Positions 15,521-23,900 of a DNA stretch of 64,000 bases are shown piece after piece. Position numbers and translations under genes: made by a program. The stretch covers positions 248,001 to 312,000 of the forward strand of contig NZ_LR134440.1 in the NCBI RefSeq assembly GCF_900637855.1, read 5' to 3'. The notes below the pieces were generated by a model. It saw nothing but the letters and a program-made list of their open reading frames with translations. It had not been told where the DNA came from and made no database searches. Position 1 is the stretch's first letter; the number at the start of each line of letters is the position of its first letter. This stretch comes from Neisseria animaloris (lineage in GTDB: Bacteria > Pseudomonadota > Gammaproteobacteria > Burkholderiales > Neisseriaceae).

Positions 15521-16663
15521 CTGTTGCGCCTGTTGCATTGCTTCCTTAAAATCAAGTCGCCGCGGTCGTGGGCGCAAATTGGTATAAATCCGCATGCTTT
15601 CCCAGTCTCCGTGTAGTGTAACCTGTTGCATTTGCGGGATAGTTAGGCCGTTTTCTGCTAAACGCGTCGCGCCTTCGTGCCGCAAATCATGGAACCGCAA
15701 GTCGTCAATGAATAAAGCCTTGCATGCCTTTGTAAACAGCGTGCTGATGGTTTTCGATTGGTATCCGCCTAAAAGCAGATTGGGATTTCCTCTCATTTGT
15801 TTTTGTACTTGATCATCTTTAATCGCCTCGATAACCGGCAATAGTTCGTCGCGTATTTCAAACCTTTTGTGATTCCCCTTGCTGCCCCGCGGGTGTTTTA
15901 CGTCTTTTACCAGCCATTGCCGCGTCTCCATATTCAAATCCGCCCATTCCAGCCGGCCTATTTCCGATTGTCGGCGGCATGAATAAATCGCAAACCAGAT
16001 AATCAGATGCATGGGTACGCGCATATCGTTGGTTGACCGTCGGCACCAAGAAAAGTAAAAATAATCGGTCAATTTCTGCAATTCTTCCGCTGTTGGCAGT
16101 CGTTCCCGCTGGTCGGCCTTGCCGATTACCCGTGCCCTTCGTAATCCCTCGATAGCAATGTCTATTTCAGACCATGTAACAGGCAATCCCCAGACAAAAT
16201 GGGCGTGTTTGATAACCGAGCGTAAATATTGCAGATCGCTGTTGATGGTGGCTGGTTTTACCGGTTGTAGCCCTAATTGCGGTTGCCCGCGTTGACGTTT
16301 AAAGGCGTAAGACGTGAAATCTTCCCGCCGCAATCTATCGATGCGTTTGTCTGCAATTTCAAAATTCATCACAAAATTCAGCGTTCGGAATTTTGATTCG
16401 CTGTATTCGGTTGCTACTTCTTCCGCGTACCGCTTGGCAGCTTCCCGAAGCGTCGGGCATAATGTTTTTTTGGTCTCCTGAAACAAAAGCTCGGGATGTA
16501 GTTCTAGTTCGGCTTCGCGCCGTTTCAGCCATTCGACGGCCATAGCCTTTTTGGAAAATGTACGGCTTTCGGAAAAATCGGGATATCCTGTTTTCTTTAT
16601 GCGTATTTGCGCCCGATACACCACGTTGCCCGAAGGGTTGGTACGTTTGGTAATAGTGCCCAT
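15512..16663 (-). CDS. int: Prophage tyrosine integrase
   Basis: A 383-residue phage integrase from ATG 16663. The frame opens 24 codons earlier, but those codons cover the upstream inverted repeat. Catalytic residues of the tyrosine recombinase family are in place: Arg231 (RRQSE), His325-x2-Arg328 (RFHDLRHEGATRL), His351 (LHGDW) and Tyr360 (RIYTNLRP). The N-terminal 60 residues form an arm-binding-like domain. It catalyses integration and, with an accessory factor not seen here, excision. It runs convergent to the lysis genes and divergent from dusC, 139 bases away. The last codons GCC GTC TGA are an uptake sequence. Confidence 0.95.
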   Translation of the reverse strand: MGTITKRTNPSGNVVYRAQIRIKKTGYPDFSESRTFSKKAMAVEWLKRREAELELHPELLFQETKKTLCPTLREAAKRYAEEVATEYSESKFRTLNFVMNFEIADKRIDRLRREDFTSYAFKRQRGQPQLGLQPVKPATINSDLQYLRSVIKHAHFVWGLPVTWSEIDIAIEGLRRARVIGKADQRERLPTAEELQKLTDYFYFSWCRRSTNDMRVPMHLIIWFAIYSCRRQSEIGRLEWADLNMETRQWLVKDVKHPRGSKGNHKRFEIRDELLPVIEAIKDDQVQKQMRGNPNLLLGGYQSKTISTLFTKACKALFIDDLRFHDLRHEGATRLAENGLTIPQMQQVTLHGDWESMRIYTNLRPRPRRLDFKEAMQQAQQAV

Positions 16664-16850
16664 GCAATTTACACCATATGATAAATAATTAAAAATGGTG
16701 TAAATATGGTACATCAAATAACGCGAAATGTGCATAAATATGCGGAAATAATCCAGAATAAACCCATTTTAAAATTTAATAAAATCCAATTGAAACAAAT
16801 AAATGACTGAATTAAAAGAAAAATGCAGATTAATTCTTGCACCCATGCAG
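16664..16850. other. Probable prophage attachment region at the dusC 5' end
   Basis: The phage integrase lies head-to-head with dusC with only A/T-rich sequence between. Integration at the 5' end of dihydrouridine synthase genes is established for many proteobacterial prophages. The core probably lies in the first codons of dusC, near the conserved segment encoding LAPMQG (about 16836-16853). The partner site is off the left edge, so the core cannot be defined here. Confidence 0.5.
16667..16705. promoter_or_regulatory. Inverted repeat over the integrase translation start region
   Basis: ATTTACACCAT (16667-16677) and ATGGTGTAAAT (16695-16705) are perfect 11-base inverted arms with a 17-base A/T-rich spacer. 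The proximal arm begins three bases from the integrase ATG and covers its ribosome binding region. It could be a repressor or excisionase site, an integrase arm site, or an RNA hairpin. Confidence 0.6.
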
Positions 16851-17795
16851 GGGCTGGTGGACGATGTGATGCGCGACCTGCTGACCCGTATCGGCGGGTT
16901 CGACGAATGCGTGAGCGAATTTGTGCGCATTACCCATACCGTGCACTCGCGTCAAACTTGGCTGAAACATGTGCCGGAAATCGCCGGCAACAACCGAACG
17001 CCCGCCGGTGTGCCGTGCACCGTACAGCTTTTGGGCAGCGATGCGGAAAACATGGCGGTGAACGCGCTCGAAGCCGTGCGTTTCGGGGCGGATAAAATCG
17101 ATCTTAATTTCGGCTGCCCCGCGCCCACCGTCAACAAACACAAAGGCGGGGCGGTGCTGTTGAAAGAGCCGGAGCTGATTCACCATATCGTCCGCACTTT
17201 GCGCCGAAGCCTGCCCGACCATATTCCGCTTACCGGCAAAATGCGTTTGGGCTTTGAAGACAAAACGCTCGCGCTCGAATGCGCCTCCGCCATTGCAGAA
17301 GGCGGTGCCTGCGGCCTGACCGTGCATGCGCGCACCAAAGTGGAAGGCTACGAACCGCCCGCGCATTGGGAATGGGTGTGTAAAATCCGCGAATCGGTGC
17401 ACATTCCCGTTACCGCCAACGGCGACGTGTTTACTTTGCAGGATTATCTCGACATCAAAGAAGTAAGCGGCTGCAACAGCGTGATGCTCGGGCGCGGAGC
17501 GGTGATGCGGCCGGATTTGGCACGGCAGATTAAACAGTTTGAACGCGGCGAAAGCATTACCGAAGCGGATTTCGGCGAAATATCGGGGTGGATAAACCTG
17601 TTTTTTGACCTGTGTCTCGCCAAAGAAGCCAACAACAAATACCCCGTTGCCCGCCTAAAACAATGGCTGGGTATGATGAAAAAAGTATATCCGCAGGCCC
17701 AGGAATTGTTTGAACGCATCCGCACGCTAAAGGAAGCGCACGAGGTGAAACAGGTGTTGCTTGAGTTTGAACGAATGCAACGGGCAAAAAGATAA
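16803..17795 (+). CDS. dusC: tRNA-dihydrouridine(16) synthase
   Basis: A 330-residue FMN enzyme that reduces uridine to dihydrouridine in the tRNA D-loop, position 16 for the DusC class. Family marks are LAPMQGLVDD near the N-terminus (FMN binding), DLNFGCPAPTVNKHKGGAVLL with the catalytic Cys, TGKMRLGF, HARTK and ANGDV. The C-terminal VARLKQWLGMMKKVYPQAQE segment points to DusC rather than DusA. The ATG at 16803 is the only reasonable start. The upstream sequence probably derives from the integrated prophage, so the present promoter may be phage-derived. An uptake-sequence terminator follows. Confidence 0.93.
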   Translation: MTELKEKCRLILAPMQGLVDDVMRDLLTRIGGFDECVSEFVRITHTVHSRQTWLKHVPEIAGNNRTPAGVPCTVQLLGSDAENMAVNALEAVRFGADKIDLNFGCPAPTVNKHKGGAVLLKEPELIHHIVRTLRRSLPDHIPLTGKMRLGFEDKTLALECASAIAEGGACGLTVHARTKVEGYEPPAHWEWVCKIRESVHIPVTANGDVFTLQDYLDIKEVSGCNSVMLGRGAVMRPDLARQIKQFERGESITEADFGEISGWINLFFDLCLAKEANNKYPVARLKQWLGMMKKVYPQAQELFERIRTLKEAHEVKQVLLEFERMQRAKR

Positions 17796-17808
17796 TCAAA
17801 CTGCTATT

Positions 17809-17845
17809 AAGAGGCCGTCTGAAAAAAGTTTTCAGACGGCCTCTT
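17809..17845. terminator. Bidirectional uptake-sequence terminator
   Basis: AAGAGGCCGTCTGAAAA pairs with TTTTCAGACGGCCTCTT over 17 bp with a 3-nt loop. It serves dusC on the plus strand and overlaps the region just beyond the EamA stop on the minus strand. Confidence 0.85.
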
Positions 17846-17846
17846 A

Positions 17847-18806
17847 TCATTTGCTGTTTACCAGCAGCACACCGGCTACGGATATCGCTCCGCCCAGCAG
17901 CATCGACATTAAAATCGGTTCGCCCAGCAGCAGTGCCGAAAGCAACACACCGAACACGGGTACCAAGTTGTTGAATATGATGGTGCGGGAAGGGCCCACC
18001 GCACGTATACCCTGATAATACCAAACGAATGCGGCAACCGTGCCGAATGCGCCCAGATAGAAAATGGAAACCCAAACCTGCCAGGTAAACGATGCCGCAT
18101 CAAGCGAATCAAGCTGGCCGATTGCCCCGATGCCCAGAAAGAGCGTGCCCCAAAGGGTGGAATAGGTTGTGGCGGCAATGGGGCTGAGTGAGGTCAATAC
18201 CTTGCGGGAAATCAGGGTGTAAACCGTCCATGCGATTACAGCGCATGTCATTAAGATCTCGCCTAAGCCTACCGATTGGCCGATATCGTGCACGGTGCCG
18301 GCCAAATCGCCACGGGTAATCACGATGGCGGCACCGAAGAGAGCGGTTACGATACCTATCCAGCGTTTCGTTCCGAGCCGTTCGCCCATGAACAATGCTG
18401 CCGCCAGAGCAGTAGTTATGGGGCTGAGGCTCACGAATAAAGCCGTGCGGCCTGCGGGTATGTGGGAAAGTGCACCGAAGAAAAAGATATTGTAGAGAAA
18501 AATACCGGTAAGCCCCAGCAGCGCAGTACCGAGCATTTGCTGCCGGTTGAGGCGGGGTAGCCCTCGTTCGATTTTGTATGAAATCCAAACCAGCAACGCC
18601 GAGGCAATAAGAAAACGCCCGAAAGCAGCGGTCATCAGCGGTATGGATTGTGCCAACACTTTGCCGGCAATGAACGTGCCGCCCCAGAATAAAGCGGCCA
18701 ATACCAGTTTCAGAGCAAGCAGCGGGGGAATAGGAAGTTGGGTGTTAGCTGCAGGCGGAGGGGGCGGAGCTTGAGAAGTGTCGGCATGTGTTAGCGGAGT
18801 TTCCAT
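17847..18806 (-). CDS. EamA/DMT family transporter
   Basis: A 319-residue membrane protein from ATG 18806, with ten hydrophobic segments in two five-helix EamA halves. Characteristic pieces are LKLVLAALFWGGTFIAGKVL at the start of the first repeat and SPIAATTYSTLWGTLFLGIG in the second. Members export metabolites such as amino acids or nucleotide derivatives; the substrate cannot be read from sequence. The N-terminus before the first helix is Pro/Ala-rich. A start 25 codons upstream is possible but its extra residues look non-coding. It is a single-gene unit. Confidence 0.88.
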   Translation of the reverse strand: METPLTHADTSQAPPPPPAANTQLPIPPLLALKLVLAALFWGGTFIAGKVLAQSIPLMTAAFGRFLIASALLVWISYKIERGLPRLNRQQMLGTALLGLTGIFLYNIFFFGALSHIPAGRTALFVSLSPITTALAAALFMGERLGTKRWIGIVTALFGAAIVITRGDLAGTVHDIGQSVGLGEILMTCAVIAWTVYTLISRKVLTSLSPIAATTYSTLWGTLFLGIGAIGQLDSLDAASFTWQVWVSIFYLGAFGTVAAFVWYYQGIRAVGPSRTIIFNNLVPVFGVLLSALLLGEPILMSMLLGGAISVAGVLLVNSK

Positions 18807-19041
18807 TTTTAAATGCCTTAAACGGGCGGAGTACGTTGTTTCCCCCGTATTCACGGGAAAAATAAAAAATTCACTGTTCAATGCAGATTTGTAAGTGATG
18901 CAGTGGTTGTTTGCGCCGTTTGAGGCCGTCTGAAAAAAACAGCGCAGTTTCTGTGAAAACCGGGCGTTTTTCAGACGGCATCGTTTATACGGTCGGAGTG
19001 GTTTGAAGAACGCCGCAACCGACCGGCTTTTTTATGTTCAT
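18807..19041. other. Intergenic region with two facing uptake sequences
   Basis: Canonical uptake sequences at about 18922-18933 (plus orientation) and 18967-18978 (minus) lie 33 bases apart and could form a long-looped hairpin downstream of the carboxypeptidase gene. No gene is seen. Confidence 0.5.
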
Positions 19042-20172
19042 TCAGCGCAAATCCGGCAACACATTTAAGACAGCCGACAAAACCGCTTCGCCCAAACGCA
19101 GCGAGCGTTGGCCGTTCCAGCCGAAATCGTCGTCGGGCAGGTTGTCGTTGTCTTTAAACGGCATCTCCAGCGTATAGGCCAAGCAGCGGAAGTTTTCGCC
19201 CACCCATGCGGTGGCCATGCTCAAGTTGGCTTGGCCGGGCGCGTCTTTGTCGTAACCGTGTTCGTCTTGGAAGTCGGGACTGGCGGAGGCAAAGGCTTTT
19301 TTGAACTGCGTTTCCAGCGAGGCAATACGCTCGTCATAAGAAGGCACGCCTTCGGTGCCGGCTACAAACACAAACGGAATGGCTTCGTCGCCGTGAATGT
19401 CTAAAAACAAGTCCACGCCGGTTTCTCGCATTTTTTCGCGCACATAATACACTTCGGGGCTGCGTTCCACAGTCGGCTCCAGCCATTCGCGGTTGAGGTT
19501 GGCTCCGGCGGCGTTGGTACGCAGGTTGCCCAACACCGAGCCGTCGGGGTTCATATTGGGCACGATATAAAAGGTTGCACGGTCGAGTAAAGCGCGTGCG
19601 GTAGGGTCTTGCGGATCAAGCAGGCGGCCGAGCAAGCCTTCGATAAACCATTCGGCCATAGTTTCGCCGGGGTGCTGGCGGGCGATGATCCATACTTTCA
19701 GGTCGCTGGCCACTTGGTTGCCGATGGTAAGCAGATTGATGTCGCGCCCTTGTACGGTGCTGCCCAAGTCGTCGATCTGGCACAGGCCGCTGCCTTGTGC
19801 GTCGCCGAGCAGATTCAGATGCTGCTCGTGCGAATACGGCTCGAAATAGGCGTAGTAAACGCTGTTGGCCAACGGCGTGTGTTCGATGGTAAATACGCCG
19901 TTTTCATAGCGGGAAGGTACACGGAACCAGTTGCTGCGGTCGTAAGAAGCCACAGCCTGATAATCCTGCCAGCCGTCGGGGTAAGCAGACGATGCGGCGT
20001 TTTCAAAGTGCATCACGCAATTTTGATAGGCCGCGCCCTGCAAACGGAAATAAAACCATTGGGCAAAATCGGATGCGTTGTCGGGGCGTAGATTGAGACG
20101 GATATTGGAAGGGTCGCTCAGGTCGGTTACGGTTACGGAACCGGCATCAAACTGGGTGCTGATTTTAATCAT
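19042..20172 (-). CDS. M14 family zinc carboxypeptidase, cytosolic carboxypeptidase-like
   Basis: A 376-residue protein. The zinc ligands of the M14 family are visible in RQHPGETMAEW (His and Glu near residues 166-169) and DIHGDE (His near 256), with the catalytic Glu in YTLEMPFKD (near 335). An N-terminal beta-sandwich domain (about residues 1-125) precedes the peptidase, an arrangement seen in the Nna1/CCP-like bacterial group. There is no signal peptide, so it acts in the cytoplasm. The natural substrate in bacteria is not established. It has its own promoter region facing the glutaredoxin-like gene. Confidence 0.88.
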   Translation of the reverse strand: MIKISTQFDAGSVTVTDLSDPSNIRLNLRPDNASDFAQWFYFRLQGAAYQNCVMHFENAASSAYPDGWQDYQAVASYDRSNWFRVPSRYENGVFTIEHTPLANSVYYAYFEPYSHEQHLNLLGDAQGSGLCQIDDLGSTVQGRDINLLTIGNQVASDLKVWIIARQHPGETMAEWFIEGLLGRLLDPQDPTARALLDRATFYIVPNMNPDGSVLGNLRTNAAGANLNREWLEPTVERSPEVYYVREKMRETGVDLFLDIHGDEAIPFVFVAGTEGVPSYDERIASLETQFKKAFASASPDFQDEHGYDKDAPGQANLSMATAWVGENFRCLAYTLEMPFKDNDNLPDDDFGWNGQRSLRLGEAVLSAVLNVLPDLR

Positions 20173-20309
20173 GTGTTGTCCTGTCGATGTTAAACCGCCG
20201 GAAGTGGGTTTGCGACGGCGGCCGAGTAATTAATATTGTAATACTTTTCAGAAAAGGCTGTAACGGGGCAAGTTATAATGGAATCGTTTTAGATAATCGG
20301 ACTGATAAC

Positions 20310-20555
20310 ATGAAGCTCACTTTGATGTTTCGCGAATATTGCAGCCTTTGCCACAAAATGCGCGATGCTTTACAGCCGTATCGGGAAATCTACGGATTTG
20401 ATTTGGAAATATTCGATGTGGACGATGACCCGCTGTTGGAAGAGAAATACAATGAGTTGGTGCCGGTGTTGCTGCACGGCGAAACGGAAATCTGCTATTG
20501 GTTTTTGGATGCGGAAAAACTGGAAGCCTGTTTGAAAGAGCAGGCCGGCAAATAA
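20310..20555 (+). CDS. Glutaredoxin-family protein
   Basis: An 81-residue thioredoxin-fold protein starting MKLTLMFREYCSLCHKMRDAL, with the redox motif Cys-Ser-Leu-Cys and a cis-Pro region at ELVPVLL. It belongs to the small glutaredoxin-like (DUF836) group with thiol-disulfide exchange function; the partner is unknown. ATG 20310 is chosen because the fold begins there; the frame is open 41 codons further upstream but without similarity. A hairpin terminator shared with the opposing small gene follows. Confidence 0.85.
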   Translation: MKLTLMFREYCSLCHKMRDALQPYREIYGFDLEIFDVDDDPLLEEKYNELVPVLLHGETEICYWFLDAEKLEACLKEQAGK

Positions 20556-20581
20556 TTTCCGGTGCTTTCATGCTTGCATGT

Positions 20582-20617
20582 AAAAAGCCGCCTGATGAAC
20601 TCGGGCGGCGTTTTTTT
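20582..20617. terminator. Bidirectional terminator between glutaredoxin-like gene and small ORF
   Basis: GCCGCCTGA (20587-20595) pairs with TCGGGCGGC (20601-20609) with one G-T pair. T-runs flank it on the plus strand (20611-20617) and, as AAAAA at 20582-20586, on the minus strand. Confidence 0.8.
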
Positions 20618-20640
20618 AGGCACGCAATAAAATATTGATA

Positions 20641-20745
20641 TCAGCGCGACGAGCTGATGCGTGCGGCGTGGCCGTTTACAGGTTTGCGTGCGTTGAATGC
20701 ACGCTTGGCAGCCTGAAAAATGGCCTGACGTCTGCGGTGTTGCAT
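20641..20745 (-). CDS. 34-residue highly basic small protein
   Basis: ATG at 20745 is preceded by AAAGGAGACGCTT, a near-perfect ribosome binding site. The frame reads MQHRRRQAIFQAAKRAFNAR followed by KPVNGHAARISSSR and stops at 20641. It carries eight Arg and two Lys and only one acidic-free helix-like stretch, so its pI must be very high. A promoter (TTGTAA, 17 bases, TATATT) lies upstream and a strong hairpin terminator downstream, giving a complete short transcription unit. I do not recognise a family. A nucleic-acid-binding or ribosome-associated role is a guess from charge only. Confidence 0.65.
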   Translation of the reverse strand: MQHRRRQAIFQAAKRAFNARKPVNGHAARISSSR

Positions 20746-20790
20746 AAGCGTCTCCTTTCTTTGTTGTTGTCATTTGTGAGAGTGATACGC

Positions 20791-20819
20791 AATATAATGC
20801 CGATTGGTGTTTATTACAA
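20791..20819 (-). promoter_or_regulatory. Promoter of the 34-residue protein gene
   Basis: On the minus strand, -35 TTGTAA (20819-20814) and -10 TATATT (20796-20791) are separated by exactly 17 bases, giving a start about 40 bases before the ATG. Confidence 0.6.
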
Positions 20820-20829
20820 GATTAAATTT

Positions 20830-20846
20830 GATAAAGATTGTTTATC
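20830..20846. promoter_or_regulatory. Palindrome upstream of the small-gene promoter
   Basis: GATAAA-GATTG-TTTATC is a perfect 6-5-6 inverted repeat centred about 54 bases upstream of the predicted start. The GATAA/TTATC arms resemble half sites of a Fur-type box, but the match is partial. Confidence 0.4.
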
Positions 20847-20926
20847 TTAGTAAGCAATCGGGATAAATGGTACAAAAAAGGGTTTGAGTGGGTTTTTATC
20901 GGCTTGGTTGTATTTTGGCATTTGAT

Positions 20927-23900
20927 TTATAACCATTCCGCCAGATCCGAGCTGTCTAAATTCCATGCCCAGATGCCGTTGCCGCTGCCGTCCAAGCCGC
21001 GCAGGAACAGGTAACGCACGGCGATTTGGGGCTGCGGAAGGCCGCGTATCTTGAAATAGCGGGCGACGGCGACGGCGTAAATCAGGGCTTGCAGGTAGTA
21101 GTGGTGTTCGGCCATTGCTTCGTTCATGGCCGTTTGGGTGTAGTCGGTGGCGGTATCGCCCAAGCGGTTGGATTTATAGTCGATAACGCAAACGAGGCCG
21201 TCCGAATCCTGATATACCATGTCGATAAAGCCGTTGAGAAAACCTTTCACAGCGGCAAAGTCGAGTTGTTGCGCGGCGGCAACGCATTCGGATGGCAAGT
21301 TGAGATGCGGGCGGGCAAACCATTCGCGCAGGCGGTTCAGGTTGAAATCATGCATGTAGAGCGTGAAAGCCATTTCGGGCAGGCAGCGGTCGGCGGCAAT
21401 ATCGGCAAGGGCGTATTTGCCGGTAAGCGGGGTTTGGCGGACATGCTCGAGCATGGCGTTGACGACAGGCAGCCAAGTATCGTCGAAGCCGTAACGGGCA
21501 AGGGCGGCGGATACGGCTTTGGTTTGGGCGGTTGCGGAGGCGGCGAAGTCGAAATGTTCGAGTATTTCATGCAGGCACACACCGGCATTGGTGCCGCGCG
21601 GAAAGGCGTGGATGCCGTCTGTTTGGCTGTTTTCAGACGGCATCTTTTCAGACGGCCTGACTATGCTGCTTTCGGCGGGATCGATGGCGGGTTGTAGCTC
21701 GTCGCGTTCGGAATCGCGGCTGCGGGTGTGGCGGCTCAAGCCGGTAAAGCTGGTATGGCGTATCAGCTCGAAAGCTCTTTCGGGAATGCTTGCCGCTTGG
21801 TAGAGGCCGTCTGAAAACTGCATGCTGTGATATATGGTTTGGGGAGGAGCATCCTCCGTGAAAACAAATTCGGTATTTTCAGAGACATCGTCAATAAAAC
21901 GCCGCCAGTTGGCTTTCAGCATCGCCATGCCTTCTTCGTTTTTGGCTGCTTTGTATACCACTTTGTTTTCGGCACGGGTGGCCTTTTGGCCGCCCTCCAA
22001 TAAATAAGCGAAGGTATTGTCGGCGGTGTCGTTGCAGTAGGCGGCGTAGATATTGAGCTGCTCTTCGGCGCGGGTAAGGGCGACATAGAGCAGGCGCAGG
22101 CGTTCGGCAAGTTCTTCGTCGGCCAGTAACTCAGTATCGGTGTTGTCGAGCTGGTGTTTGGCAAGCAATATCGCCTGCCGGTTTTGATGAAGGATCTGCC
22201 ATTCGGCGGGTTTGTTGTCGGCGGCATCCCACACGAACGGGCAATACACCAGCGGATACTGCAAACCTTTGGCGGCGTGCATGGTAACGATTTTGACCAA
22301 AGCATCATCGCTTTCCAACCGCAAGATGTTGTTTTCGCTGCCGCCGCTTTCTTGTGCGGCCTGAATCTGTTCCAACAGCCACTGGTGCAGCGACGAAGGT
22401 GTATGGCTTTGTTCGTCTTCTTCGGCCAGGTGTTCGAGAATCTGGTGGTAATTGGTTAGGCTGCGTTCGTTGCCTGATTTAAGCAATCGTGTTTCTATAC
22501 CGTGCCGTGCGGCAAACTGCTGCATGGCGGCGTAAATGCCGTGTTGCCGCCATGTGGCTGCGGCGGTTTCGGCGGATGCAATCCATGCTAGCAAGGCGTT
22601 TTCGTCGTTATTGAGGGTGTAGAGTTCCGCCGCGGTTTGTTGAAACAAAATACTGCCGAGCACGAAACGCAACGATTCGGTTTGCTGCGGTTGCAGCCAG
22701 AAACCGAGCAAGGCGGCTACGGCTTCGGCTTCCGGGGTGGTGAATACCGATTCGCGGCTGCGGATAACGCTTTGCACGTTACGTTTTTTCAATTCTTGAG
22801 AAATCAGCAGCCCTTCGTTATGGGTGCGTACCAGTACGGCGATCTGCCCCGATTGCAACGGGCGTGCCTCGGAATCGGCGTTTTTCTGATAATTCAGACG
22901 GCCTGCCGCCGCTTCGTTGAGGGCTTGGGCGATTTCGTCGGCACAATATTCGGCAGCACGGCGGCGCAGCTTTTCTTTGGCAGTGGAATCGTCGTCGTTA
23001 CGGTTAAGCCAGCGCACCTGTATCGCGGGGCGGGCGGGTTTCAGACGGCCTGCTTTGCGCGAGGCGGCGACATCGGTGTAATTGATGTGTTCCAGCACGA
23101 AGGGGCGGTTTTTTTGTTTGAACAATGCACCGATGCCATTAATCAGCTTGGCATGGCTGCGGTAGTTGGTGGCAAGCGTGTAGTGGTGTTCGGCATCTTC
23201 GGCGGCTTGGAGATAGGCGTAAATGTCGGCACCGCGAAAGCTGTAAATCGCCTGTTTGGGGTCGCCCACCAGAAACAGCGGGTTGCCTTGCCGGATAAAC
23301 AGGCGGCTGAAAATTTCGTATTGCAGCGGGTCGGTGTCTTGGAATTCATCTATCAGCGCCACTTTCCAGTTGTCCGCCACGGTTTCGGCCAAAGTGCGGC
23401 GGTGCGGGCTTTGCGTGAGCGCGTGGTGAACATCCAGCAGCAAGTCGTCGAAGCTGCGTTCGTGGCGGGATTTTTTTTGTTCGGCCAAGGCGTTGTTGAT
23501 ATGTTCGAGCAAATCGAGCTGTAAGGTGGTAAGGGCGTTTTGTTCTTCTTCCCCGACGGCGGCAAGATCGCGGCCCAGATTGGCGAGCATTTGCAGGTCG
23601 GCATAGGCGGCAAGGTCGGGTGCGGCGTGTTTTTTGGTTTTGCTTTCCAACACGTCGGCGGCAAACATCGCCAATTTTTCGTTAAATGCAGGCAAAAGAT
23701 CGTATTCGGCAGCGTGCCGCAGCTCGGCAAACAGGTTTTCAAAAGAGGTTTTGCGGTAGCTGTTGCCGTTCAGGTTGGGATGTACCCGCCAAAATGTTTC
23801 GGTGAGTGCGGTTAGGTTTTCACGCACTTTTTGCCATGTTTGCTGCAAAGTTGCCGTTGCACCGGCCAAATCGGCTTGAGGCCGTCTGAAAACCAAATAC

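Noticed and set aside
22637..23524. 295-codon plus-strand frame opposite recB, with similar frames at 21026-21697 and 28693-29610
   Set aside because: They are shadows of recB and fadD codon bias with no motif, ribosome site or promoter.
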